From positions 1 through 64,000 of the forward strand of contig JAYQPQ010000001.1 in NCBI GenBank assembly GCA_038145405.1: a stretch of 64,000 nt of DNA, written 5' to 3'. Of the stretch, positions 1 through 9,283 are shown piece by piece. The notes below the pieces were generated by a model, which saw only the letters and a program-made list of their open reading frames with translations, was not told the origin of the DNA and made no database searches. Position numbers and translations under genes: made by a program. The stretch comes from JAYQPQ01 sp038145405 (GTDB lineage: Bacteria; Pseudomonadota; Gammaproteobacteria; Pseudomonadales; GM7GCV1). How positions within the stretch are numbered: position 1 is the stretch's first letter; every line of letters starts with the position of its first letter.

Positions 1-20
1 AGAATGTGTATAAGAGAGAG
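1..20. other. Probable residual Tn5/Nextera mosaic end (sequencing adapter) at contig edge
   Basis: The first 20 bases align to the 19-bp Tn5 mosaic end used in Nextera libraries (AGATGTGTATAAGAGACAG) with one inserted A and one C-to-G change. The reading frame of the adjacent transporter gene runs into it and loses family resemblance exactly there. I infer untrimmed adapter at a contig end, not biology. Confidence 0.8.
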
Positions 21-448
21 AGGTGGTAGTAGGCCAGGTAGCCGGCAAAGGATCCGACCAGACTGAGGAACAGCAAGGCGCCCAGAGACATGGGGCTCCA
101 CTGGTAATAGGGCGGCCCAGGCACCAGCAGGGCGACCACAACCAGGCCCGGTGTTGCCACCAGCAGCGACCCCAGTAATTGCTCCATCGGCGCGGCGGCA
201 GCGCCCCAGCGCTTGACCAGCAAGCTGCTGAGGGCGAAGAGAAAACTGGAGTCCAGCAACAGCAAGATCCCCAAAATCGCGCGGTCGCCCAGTGCCTGCC
301 GATCGATGCAGATTACTCCCAGGCCGACTATGCCGAGCAGCAGGGCCACCGAGGCCAGAGGTGCCAAGGCGATGGTGCTCCACTGGATGGCCAGCGGCGT
401 GACCGCCCAGATCAGAACAACGGCAAGATAGGTCAACGGCAGTGACAC
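2..448 (-). CDS. EamA/DMT-family transporter, 3'-truncated and internally shortened
   Basis: An open frame of 149 codons starts with GTG at 448, preceded by an AAAGGAG ribosome site, and runs off the window start. The product is almost wholly hydrophobic. Its N-terminus carries the EamA first-helix pattern (LIWAVTPLAIQWS), and the later part resembles the end of the first EamA repeat and the second repeat (SLLVKRWG, then GSFAGYLAYYHL). Family members have about ten helices and 280-300 residues. Here the first helix seems joined directly to what is usually helix five, so about 80-100 residues appear to be missing. Read-through into the adapter-like bases gives the last few residues. Substrate unknown; exporters of small metabolites are typical. 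The shortening may be a real deletion or an assembly fault. Confidence 0.6.
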   Translation of the reverse strand, partial: MSLPLTYLAVVLIWAVTPLAIQWSTIALAPLASVALLLGIVGLGVICIDRQALGDRAILGILLLLDSSFLFALSSLLVKRWGAAAAPMEQLLGSLLVATPGLVVVALLVPGPPYYQWSPMSLGALLFLSLVGSFAGYLAYYHLSLLYTF

Positions 449-549
449 CCGGTTTCTCCTTTAACCTGCGCGGTGTTTTTGGCCGCACCCGCTTGCCGGA
501 TCGTCTCGATTCCGCTAGTTTGCGCGCTCTTTCACTGCAAAGCTTTTGT

Positions 550-2211
<1,662 letters not shown>

Positions 2212-3486
2212 TCAGGTGTAGTCGTCGGCTAGCTGCAGTTTCAACCGGATTTCGGCAATCAAACCACCCTCGGGATGGTTGCCGAGCATGATGCTGCCGC
2301 CGAGGGTTTCTACCGCGCGTTTGGCAATGCTCAGGCCAAGGCCAAAGCCCTCAATGCTTTCCGACTGCATACGGGTGAACGGCTGAAACATGGATTCGAG
2401 CCGATCGTCGGGTATGCCTGGCCCGTGGTCGCGTATGCGAATCAGTTGCTGACCTTCGCTTTCTTCCAGAAGTATTTCCACGGGGCTGTCCGCAGGACTG
2501 TACTTCAGACTGTTCTCGACCACATTTTTCACAGCGCTGCGTAGGATGCCGGACTGGTATCGGTACAGGCGCAGCCCGCCGGTGCAGGACAGCCGTATGT
2601 CGCGCTCGCTCCAGCTGAACTGCATGTCTTCCACTACTTCGCGCAGCGGTTCGCGCAGGCCGCTGGTATCCAGTTGCACCCCTTCGCTCTCATTGCGGGC
2701 CAGCTGCAACAATTGGGTGATGATGGCGTTGAGCGAATTGATTTCGTAGCTGACCCGCTCGTGCAGGGTGGGATCTTCGCCACGCTCCTCGGCGTGCGCG
2801 CGCACCATTTCTGCGGCAACCTGCATGCGCGCCAGCGGTGCCCGCAATTCGTGCGACACGTCATAAAGCAACCGCTGCTTGGACTCCAACAGTTTCTGAA
2901 TGCGCTCGGACATCTCATCCAGCGCTGTAGCCAGTGCGCCGATTTCGTCGCGCCGGCGCGTCAGACGGGATTCGAGACGGTGATCGAGCTCCCCTTCGGC
3001 CAGCGACTTGACGTGAGTTTTCAGGCGGCGGATGGGCCCGGTGAGCAAGAAGGTCAGTAGCCAGCTAAACATCAGTACCGTGGCAAAGGCGCCGATCATA
3101 GGATAGGTATTGAGCACCTCAGGGAGCCAGCGACTGCGCGGCGGAACCTGGACGAATACCTGATAATCCTGGCCGCCCTCGGATTGAAAATTCCAGCTCA
3201 CCCGATTCTCCGGTGAACCCCAGCGTCGCCCGTAGATCAGCTCGTCCGCTGCATAGGAAAAGATGGCTAGCGAATTTTCGCGCGAACGAAAGTCGCCGCC
3301 GGTGACATCCACTCCGTTCTCGTATTGCTTCACGACAAAGTCGGCGAGGGGTTGGAAGTTCTGACTCAGGTTGAATTCGGAGAAGCGCTGGTCATACTCG
3401 AACTTCAGCACCACCGCCACCACCAGAATCAAGCAGACCTGAGACATGGCCAGGATCAAAAAAACTTTCCAGAACAGCGTACGCAT
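2212..3486 (-). CDS. CpxA-like sensor histidine kinase
   Basis: Membrane sensor kinase of 424 residues. TM1 spans about residues 6-27, a periplasmic region 28-127, TM2 128-149, then a HAMP segment. The HisKA box has the phospho-acceptor His212 in DVSHELRAPLARMQ, very like CpxA. The ATPase domain carries the N box (NVVENSLKYS), G1 (DHGPGIPDD), F box (MFQPFTR) and G2 (GFGLGLSIAK). All key residues are present, so it should be active. It follows the response regulator gene with a 6-base gap on the same strand. Similarity to CpxA suggests envelope stress sensing, but the periplasmic domain is too diverged to assign a ligand; RstB-like function is an alternative. Confidence 0.85.
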   Translation of the reverse strand: MRTLFWKVFLILAMSQVCLILVVAVVLKFEYDQRFSEFNLSQNFQPLADFVVKQYENGVDVTGGDFRSRENSLAIFSYAADELIYGRRWGSPENRVSWNFQSEGGQDYQVFVQVPPRSRWLPEVLNTYPMIGAFATVLMFSWLLTFLLTGPIRRLKTHVKSLAEGELDHRLESRLTRRRDEIGALATALDEMSERIQKLLESKQRLLYDVSHELRAPLARMQVAAEMVRAHAEERGEDPTLHERVSYEINSLNAIITQLLQLARNESEGVQLDTSGLREPLREVVEDMQFSWSERDIRLSCTGGLRLYRYQSGILRSAVKNVVENSLKYSPADSPVEILLEESEGQQLIRIRDHGPGIPDDRLESMFQPFTRMQSESIEGFGLGLSIAKRAVETLGGSIMLGNHPEGGLIAEIRLKLQLADDYT

Positions 3487-3492
3487 GGGCGA

Positions 3493-4197
3493 TCAACTCA
3501 CGAACTGGTAGCCGACGCCGCGCACAGTGACAATCATGTCGCGTTCGCCGAACACTGGCCGCAATGCAGTGCGCACCCGACTTACGTGGACATCGATGCT
3601 GCGGTCGTAGGGGGTCAGCTCGCGATGCAGAACCTTGCGCGTCAGGTCTTCGCGGCTCACTACGTTGCCCGCGTTCTGCATCAGTTCGTTGAGCACATCA
3701 AATTCTGCCGTGGTGAGCTGTACCACGGTGTCACCGACGGAAGCCTTGCGGGCGCCGCGGTCCACCCGAATGCCGTGCAATTCGATTACCGCAGAACCAT
3801 GCTGGCTGGCTCCCTCTTCAGAGCGCCGCAGTACAGCGCGGATGCGTGCCAGCAGCTCGCGTGGGTTGCAGGGTTTGCCCAGATAGTCGTCGGCGCCCAT
3901 CTCGAGACCCAGGATGCGGTCGATATCTTCGCCGCGTCCGGTGAGCATGATCCCCGGGATGTGCCAGCTTGAGCGGATGATGGGCAGGAGTTCGAGCCCG
4001 GTCATGCCGGGCATCATGATATCCATGACCGCCAGATCAAAGCGGCTGTCGCCCTGCAGCAGCCGCACCGCTGTCTCGCCCGAACTGGCGGTGACCACGG
4101 TGCAACCATTGCGATTGAGATACTGGGCGAGCAGATCGGTTAGCGTCTGGTCGTCGTCAATAAGCAAAAGTCGTGGAGCAATGGCGCCCAAAGACAC
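3493..4197 (-). CDS. CpxR-like response regulator (OmpR/PhoB family)
   Basis: DNA-binding response regulator of up to 234 residues. The receiver domain shows the acidic pocket (LIDDD), phospho-acceptor Asp59 in VMDIMMPG, the switch Thr in IMLTGRG and the Lys in LGKPCNP. The C-terminal winged helix matches OmpR type (DRSIDVHVSRVR, VRGVGYQF). It probably receives phosphate from the adjacent kinase. The longest frame starts with GTG at 4197, but an AAGGGGG motif lies only 1-3 bases upstream, so the in-frame TTG at 4191, with better spacing, may be the true start. A small lipoprotein gene lies 18 bases upstream in the same direction and is probably co-transcribed. Confidence 0.88.
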   Translation of the reverse strand: MSLGAIAPRLLLIDDDQTLTDLLAQYLNRNGCTVVTASSGETAVRLLQGDSRFDLAVMDIMMPGMTGLELLPIIRSSWHIPGIMLTGRGEDIDRILGLEMGADDYLGKPCNPRELLARIRAVLRRSEEGASQHGSAVIELHGIRVDRGARKASVGDTVVQLTTAEFDVLNELMQNAGNVVSREDLTRKVLHRELTPYDRSIDVHVSRVRTALRPVFGERDMIVTVRGVGYQFVS

Positions 4198-4215
4198 CCC
4201 CTTGTGTACAGCAGG

Positions 4216-4542
4216 TTAACCGGAGGACTCTTGGCACTCTCCCTCCAGACTAAAATTCATTCCGGAAAAGTTTCTCGCATAGACGAAATATCCCTCCCGG
4301 CAATACCCGTAGGTATCCATGTAGACAGCAAGCAAATCCTCCGCTTCCGCCGCGCTCATGCGCTGATCCGGGGAATTGCCGGGGCGGCCCAGGGGCACGG
4401 TGAATCGAAAGCGTTTGCTGGCATTATCTGCCACCCACTGCTCGAAGTTCACATCGTCGAAGGAGGGAGTGGAACTGCAGCTGGTTACCGCCAGCGCCAA
4501 TACTAAACCCACCACCTGTTGTTGACATCCGGACATACACAT
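4216..4542 (-). CDS. Small predicted lipoprotein upstream of the CpxRA-like pair
   Basis: A 108-residue protein with a hydrophobic leader (VVGLVLALAV) ending in a lipobox VTSC, so Cys22 would be lipidated and the mature part exported. The mature region is acidic, with a DAYE-like patch (AEAEDLLAVYMDTYGYC) and two further cysteines (in GYCREG and GECQ) that could form a disulfide. I do not recognise the family. It is the first gene of a likely operon with the response regulator and kinase, which makes an accessory role in envelope sensing possible but unproven. Start is ATG at 4542, or the second ATG two codons on. Confidence 0.65.
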   Translation of the reverse strand: MCMSGCQQQVVGLVLALAVTSCSSTPSFDDVNFEQWVADNASKRFRFTVPLGRPGNSPDQRMSAAEAEDLLAVYMDTYGYCREGYFVYARNFSGMNFSLEGECQESSG

Positions 4543-4780
4543 TTCTTAACGGATTTCCACAGATTCCAGCCCCCATTCAAACCCAGAAGATAGGGGGATT
4601 CAACGTCGCGTGGGCGAGCATGGATCATTAGGGTGCAACTTGCGGCGGCGATCTGGACATTTGACCAATAAGTGGGCATAAAAGGTGGCGAAATCCGGCA
4701 GTGCGCACCGCAGGGGATCAACCCGCTGACAAGTCGCCCAATTCCGGAACATAAAAAATCCAACCGAGGGAGGTGGAAGC

Positions 4781-6076
4781 GTGCGAATCTTGCAAACCCT
4801 TAGCAGCCTTGGCCTGCTGATCCTGACGCCGGCAGCGATGGCCCAAGCGGGCGCCGACGGATCCAACACCAGCTGGATCATGACATCCACCGCACTGGTG
4901 CTGTTCATGACCATTCCCGGCCTGTCGCTCTTCTACGCGGGCCTGGTGCGCAGCAAGAATGTACTGTCGGTGCTGATGCAATGTTTCACCATCACCTGCG
5001 CCGCCTCCATCTTCTGGTTTGCCATTGGCTATTCGCTTGCCTTTACCGACGGCGGTGCCGCTAATGACTTTATCGGCGGACTCTCCCGCGTATTTTTGGC
5101 TGGACTGGCCGAGGATTCACTTTCCGGAAGTATTCCAGAATCCGTGTTTATCATGTTCCAGATGACCTTTGCCATCATCACCCCAGCGCTGATCATCGGC
5201 GGCTTTGCCGAGCGCATGCGCTTCGCACCCATGCTGGTGTTTTCCCTGCTCTGGTTGCTGCTGGTCTACACCCCCATTACACACTGGGTCTGGGGCGGCG
5301 GCTGGCTCGGTCAGATGGGTCTGCTGGACTTTGCCGGCGGTACCGTGGTGCACATCACGGCCGGGGTAGGCGCCCTGGTTGCCGCTCTGGTTTTAGGCAA
5401 TCGCAATGGCTTCCCGCACCAGCCCATGGTGCCGCACAACCTGCCCATGACCGTCACCGGTGCCGGCATGCTATGGGTCGGCTGGTTCGGTTTTAACGGC
5501 GGCTCAGCGCTGGCGGCCAACGGCGACGCCGGCATGGCCATATTGGTCACCCACATCTCGGCGGCCGCCGGTTCGCTAGCCTGGATGGCTATGGAGTGGA
5601 TTCGCTTTGGTCGCCCCTCGGTGCTTGGCATTGTCACCGGTATGGTGGCTGGCCTGGGCACCATCACGCCGGCCTCTGGTTTTGTCGGTCCCGCCGGCGC
5701 GCTGGTGATTGGCCTGCTGGCCGGCTTTATCTGCTTCAATGCGACCCAGATCATCAAACAGAAACTGAAAATCGACGACTCGTTGGACGTATTCCCCGTG
5801 CACGGCGTCGGCGGTGTGTTGGGCACCCTGCTCGCCGGGGTGTTTGCTTCCAGTCAGCTCGGCCTGTTCAGTGGTCAGGGCCTGGGTGGCAGCATTGGCT
5901 CACAGGTTGGCGTGCAGTTTGTCGGCGCGGCGGCGACCCTGGTCTACACCGCAGTGGTGACCTTTGTGTTGCTAAAACTGATTCAAGCCGTGATGGGCTT
6001 GCGCGTGGATGCAGAAATCGAAACCGAGGGTCTGGATATCCGCATGCACAACGAGCAGGGATACAACGATCTCTAA
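4781..6076 (+). CDS. amtB: Ammonium channel/transporter (Amt family)
   Basis: Inner-membrane ammonium channel of 431 residues with a cleavable leader (ILTPAAMAQA) and about eleven helices, as in AmtB. The conserved Asp and first pore histidine are in DFAGGTVVHITAG, and the second histidine of the twin-His pair in DVFPVHGVGG. GTG start at 4781 has a strong GAGGGAGG site just upstream. AmtB is usually encoded after the PII gene glnK, but no glnK is present here: the gene stands alone between a divergent lipoprotein gene and radA. I could not find a convincing sigma-54 site in the 238-bp upstream gap. Confidence 0.93.
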   Translation: MRILQTLSSLGLLILTPAAMAQAGADGSNTSWIMTSTALVLFMTIPGLSLFYAGLVRSKNVLSVLMQCFTITCAASIFWFAIGYSLAFTDGGAANDFIGGLSRVFLAGLAEDSLSGSIPESVFIMFQMTFAIITPALIIGGFAERMRFAPMLVFSLLWLLLVYTPITHWVWGGGWLGQMGLLDFAGGTVVHITAGVGALVAALVLGNRNGFPHQPMVPHNLPMTVTGAGMLWVGWFGFNGGSALAANGDAGMAILVTHISAAAGSLAWMAMEWIRFGRPSVLGIVTGMVAGLGTITPASGFVGPAGALVIGLLAGFICFNATQIIKQKLKIDDSLDVFPVHGVGGVLGTLLAGVFASSQLGLFSGQGLGGSIGSQVGVQFVGAAATLVYTAVVTFVLLKLIQAVMGLRVDAEIETEGLDIRMHNEQGYNDL

Positions 6077-6096
6077 GTCTGGTCTAGCTGGATAGC

Positions 6097-6119
6097 GCCC
6101 CGGCCTTGCCGGCCGGGGC
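6097..6119. terminator. GC-rich hairpin between convergent amtB and radA
   Basis: A perfect 9-bp inverted repeat (GCCCCGGCC / GGCCGGGGC) with a 5-base loop lies between the convergent stops of amtB and radA. No T-tract follows on either strand, so it is not a classical intrinsic terminator; it may act as a transcription or RNA-decay barrier. Confidence 0.45.
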
Positions 6120-6143
6120 CAACAGGGCGCTTTGCGGGACGCG

Positions 6144-7511
6144 CTAAAACTGATCCACAGCTTCCGCCAAGGTTTTGGCGGCAACAATATCCATACCTGG
6201 AATGGGTTTCTTGGGCCGGTTGGCCCAGGGAATGATGGCGCGGGTAAAGCCGTGCTTGAGTGCCTCGCGCAACCGATCCTGACCGTTGCTAACTGGGCGT
6301 AATTCCCCCGACAGACCGATTTCCCCAAAACTGATCCAATCCTGCGGAATGGACTTCTCCCGCAGACTCGAGAGCACGCTCAACACCAGCGGCAAGTCGG
6401 CGGCTGTTTCCGTGATACGCACGCCGCCCACTACATTGACGAAAATGTCCTGATCGGCAGCGGCAATACCGGCATGCCGATGCAAAACGGCCAGCAGCAT
6501 GGCCAGGCGATTGTGATCCATCCCCACCACGACCCTGCGCGGATTGTGTAGCTGGCTCGTATCGACCAGCGCCTGAATCTCTACCAGCAGCGGGCGGGTG
6601 CCCTCCCAGGCCGCCGTGACGATGGAGCCGGCGGCCTGCTGTTCGTGCCGACTGAGAAAAATTGCGGAAGGATTGCCGACCTCCTTCATACCGGCGTCAG
6701 TCATGGCAAAGACGCCAAGTTCATCGACTGCACCAAATCGATTCTTCTGGCTGCGCAAGAGCCGAAAGCGGGAATCGGTAGTTGTATCCAGCATCAGCGA
6801 GCAGTCGATCATGTGCTCCAGCACCTTGGGGCCGGCCAGATTGCCGTCCTTGTTGACGTGGCCAACCATAAAGACGGCTGTGCCGCTCTGTTTGGCGAAG
6901 CGCACCAGCTCCGCTGCGGATTCGCGAACCTGGGATACGCTGCCCGGGGCCGAATTCAGATTCTCGTGCGCGATCACCTGGATGGAGTCCACCACCACGA
7001 CCTCGGGTTTGGCCTGCTGCAGGTGGGCGAGAATGGCTTCCAGCGAGGTTTCTGCCAGGACTTCCAGCGCTGCCTGTCCGAGCCCCAGGCGATGGGCACG
7101 CATGGCCACCTGCTGCGGCGATTCCTCGCCGGTGACATAGAGCGAGCGGGCACCAAGCTGGGCCAGCACCTGCAATAGGAGGGTGCTTTTGCCGGCACCC
7201 GGCTCACCGCCGATCAGGATGGTGGAGCCGTGCACCAGACCACCGCCCAGCACGCGATCAAACTCGGCAAATCCGGTGGTCAGGCGCTGATGTTGCTCGA
7301 GGGAGATATCCACCAAGCGCTTTGGGCTGGCACGGGCAACCCCGGCATAACCCGCGCCGGATTTGGCGGCCACCTTGCCAGCCTGAGGAATGCGATATTC
7401 ACTCAGTGTGTTCCATGCGCCACAGGCCCCGCATTGCCCCTGCCACTGCGGATGGTCAGCGCCACAATCCGAGCAAACGTAGGCTGATTTGGGTTTAGCC
7501 AAGGAGGGCAA
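6144..7511 (-). CDS. radA: RadA, DNA repair ATPase/branch-migration helicase
   Basis: RecA-like hexameric ATPase that drives branch migration during recombination. An N-terminal C4 zinc finger is present (CSDCGADHPQ, then CGACGAW), then Walker A GEPGAGKST, the RadA signature KNRFG (SQKNRFGAVDELG) and a C-terminal Lon-protease-like domain. Length of up to 455 residues fits the family. The longest frame begins with TTG at 7511 with AAGGT just upstream. A second TTG four codons later gives the usual family N-terminus MAKPKSAYVC, so the exact start is open; no ATG fits. It is divergent from the DnaT-domain gene with only about 30 bases between. Confidence 0.94.
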   Translation of the reverse strand: MPSLAKPKSAYVCSDCGADHPQWQGQCGACGAWNTLSEYRIPQAGKVAAKSGAGYAGVARASPKRLVDISLEQHQRLTTGFAEFDRVLGGGLVHGSTILIGGEPGAGKSTLLLQVLAQLGARSLYVTGEESPQQVAMRAHRLGLGQAALEVLAETSLEAILAHLQQAKPEVVVVDSIQVIAHENLNSAPGSVSQVRESAAELVRFAKQSGTAVFMVGHVNKDGNLAGPKVLEHMIDCSLMLDTTTDSRFRLLRSQKNRFGAVDELGVFAMTDAGMKEVGNPSAIFLSRHEQQAAGSIVTAAWEGTRPLLVEIQALVDTSQLHNPRRVVVGMDHNRLAMLLAVLHRHAGIAAADQDIFVNVVGGVRITETAADLPLVLSVLSSLREKSIPQDWISFGEIGLSGELRPVSNGQDRLREALKHGFTRAIIPWANRPKKPIPGMDIVAAKTLAEAVDQF

Positions 7512-7541
7512 CTCTTACCTTTTGGGAGGACTCAGTGTAGC

Positions 7542-8693
7542 ATGCAGAGCTCGACAAAATTCTCCCACCCAGGCGCGCCAAACTCCCTGATGAGCTCACT
7601 GATTCCCGAACCCGCACTGGTCATTTCGCCACATCTGGCGGCGACTATCGGGCTGGAAGAAGCGGCGCTGCTGTCCTATCTCGGCAGTGCTCGCCACCAC
7701 CTGCAGGGCAAGACGTCACAGGGTTTCCTTTGGTTCCAGCTGGAAGCCTCCACCCTGCTACAACATCTGCCTTTCTGGTGCGCAACCGATATCCAGCGGG
7801 TGCTGGAAAGTTTGCGCGACAAGGGCATTCTGCTGGTCGGATCGCCCCCCCTGGAGGAAGCCGGCCATCTGGTGTTCGCCTTTAATCAAGGCGCTTCGAT
7901 CCCGCCATCCCCTGTGGCCGCGCGACAACCGATCGGCTCTGCCGAGCGACGTGCCAACACCCTGGCAGCCAATTGGCAGCCGGACGAAACTACCCTGACA
8001 CTGCTGGCCCAGCGCGGCGTTCCGCGAAGCTTCTGCCTGGACCAGGTAGCGGAGTTTGCCCATTACTGGCACGAGCGTGGCGAAGCCCGGCACGCCTGGG
8101 GCAACCGCTTTGTCACGCACGTGCTGCGGGAATGGCGCCAGTTTGAACAGCAGCAGATACAACACCACCAACTCAATGTCGATCAGGAGGAAGAAAATCA
8201 GCCGGCATTGCTGGCCGACAACTGGACACCCTCGGCAGATGCCCTAGAGATTCTCGAGCAGCACGCCGAGATTCCGCGCACATTTATTTTCGAGGCGATC
8301 CCGGAGTTCGTGCTTTACTGGCGCGAGAAAGGCGAACGTTCCAATACCTGGAATGCGCGCTTTATCAATCACATCAAGCGTCAGTGGACGCGCTATCGCC
8401 ACGCCTTGGAAAACGACAACGAGCCGCGTCCCATCGCGGCAAACTGGAAACCGCACCCGGAAGTGTTCGACATTTTGTCCCTGGCGCACATCGACACCGG
8501 ATTTGCCCAGGACCGCGTAAAAGAATTTGTTATTTACTGGTTGGATCGAAAGGAGGCCAGGCCCTCGTGGAACTCGCTCTTCATCCAGCACATCAAACAG
8601 CAATGGCAAAAGGCCCATCAGCATCCGGGCATGCAGTCCACTCGCGAAAGATCCATTCTCGATGCGCTCACTGACAGAAGCTGGGCAGACTAA
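7542..8693 (+). CDS. Replication-type protein with three tandem DnaT-like DNA-binding domains
   Basis: 383 residues. The N-terminal 110 or so residues look like a replication-initiator winged helix (LEEAALLSYLG, then a helix ending in SLRDKGILLVG). Three repeats follow at about residues 140-207, 223-287 and 296-362. Each has the pattern NWxP, a helix, FxxYW with basic or acidic residues, W(G/N)xxFxxH and a final W, as in the DnaT single-strand DNA-binding domain. DnaT proper has one such domain and works in primosome assembly. The stop overlaps the next gene, a lambda-P-like helicase loader, by 32 bases. Start is ATG 7542 with GGGAGGA 11 bases upstream; Met17 at 7590 is the alternative. I infer a role in recruiting or stabilising the replicative helicase; it resembles the domesticated lambda O/P-derived pair proposed for some gammaproteobacteria. 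Confidence 0.72.
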   Translation: MQSSTKFSHPGAPNSLMSSLIPEPALVISPHLAATIGLEEAALLSYLGSARHHLQGKTSQGFLWFQLEASTLLQHLPFWCATDIQRVLESLRDKGILLVGSPPLEEAGHLVFAFNQGASIPPSPVAARQPIGSAERRANTLAANWQPDETTLTLLAQRGVPRSFCLDQVAEFAHYWHERGEARHAWGNRFVTHVLREWRQFEQQQIQHHQLNVDQEEENQPALLADNWTPSADALEILEQHAEIPRTFIFEAIPEFVLYWREKGERSNTWNARFINHIKRQWTRYRHALENDNEPRPIAANWKPHPEVFDILSLAHIDTGFAQDRVKEFVIYWLDRKEARPSWNSLFIQHIKQQWQKAHQHPGMQSTRERSILDALTDRSWAD

Positions 8694-9270
8694 GCCCAAC
8701 AAAGGCTCCACCGATCCGGTTGATGTGATCAACCAGGTCTTCGCCTTATTGCAGGCGAATTATCACAATCAGTATTACAAGGCTTTTCCGACGACTGAGA
8801 CCGAAAATATCACCAAGAAGCTGTGGCTACAGAGCCTGCAGGACATTCCCGCGCGGGCCCTGCTGTCCGCAGCCGAAAAACTGGTGAAAACTCAGGAGTA
8901 CCTGCCGACCCTGGCGCAGATGCTGCGTCTGGCGCGAGCGGCAGCCGGCGACGCCCTGCCCGATGTGCACAGTGCCTTTCTCGAGGCCTGCCGCGCCGCC
9001 AGCCCCAAATCAGCGCAGCCCTGGTCTCACCCCATTGTCTACCACGCCGGCCAGCGCACCGGCTGGCATCTGCTCGGCAGTCAGCCCGAGCGCCTTACCT
9101 ACCCCTTGTATCGCAAGCAGTTCGAGCTGCTCGAACAGGAGTTGCTGGCGGGCAAGGTACTGGCGCTGCCGCAAGCTGAAGCGGCCACATCGGCAGCCGA
9201 TCCTTCCCCGGTGGATGTCGACGAAGGCAGGGCCCGACTCGCCGCCCTGCGTGCCAATCTCAAGCTCTAG
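8662..9270 (+). CDS. Lambda-P-like replication protein (putative helicase loader)
   Basis: 202 residues from the ATG at 8662, chosen because the family match starts shortly after it and upstream residues lie in another frame over the preceding gene. The N-terminal half (DVINQVFALLQANY, then LWLQSLQD) and the motif EYLPTLAQMLRLAR followed by ALPDVHSAFLEAC resemble phage Replication_P proteins, which bind DnaB and bring it to the origin. The mid-region PIVYHAGQRTGW also fits. The gene overlaps the DnaT-domain gene by 32 bases, implying translational coupling. No phage structural genes are near, and it sits between radA and mscS, so it looks resident in the chromosome. Function as the organism's helicase loader is inference. 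Confidence 0.7.
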   Translation: MRSLTEAGQTKPNKGSTDPVDVINQVFALLQANYHNQYYKAFPTTETENITKKLWLQSLQDIPARALLSAAEKLVKTQEYLPTLAQMLRLARAAAGDALPDVHSAFLEACRAASPKSAQPWSHPIVYHAGQRTGWHLLGSQPERLTYPLYRKQFELLEQELLAGKVLALPQAEAATSAADPSPVDVDEGRARLAALRANLKL

Positions 9271-9283
9271 TCTCTAGCCTGGG

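Noticed and set aside
4660..4720. Sigma-54 promoter before amtB (TGGCG with GGCA)
   Set aside because: Spacing between GG and GC is one base short and the -12 element is poor.
7542..9270. Prophage fragment call for the replication-type pair
   Set aside because: No integrase, att repeat, or structural gene nearby; both genes are intact and embedded in core genes.
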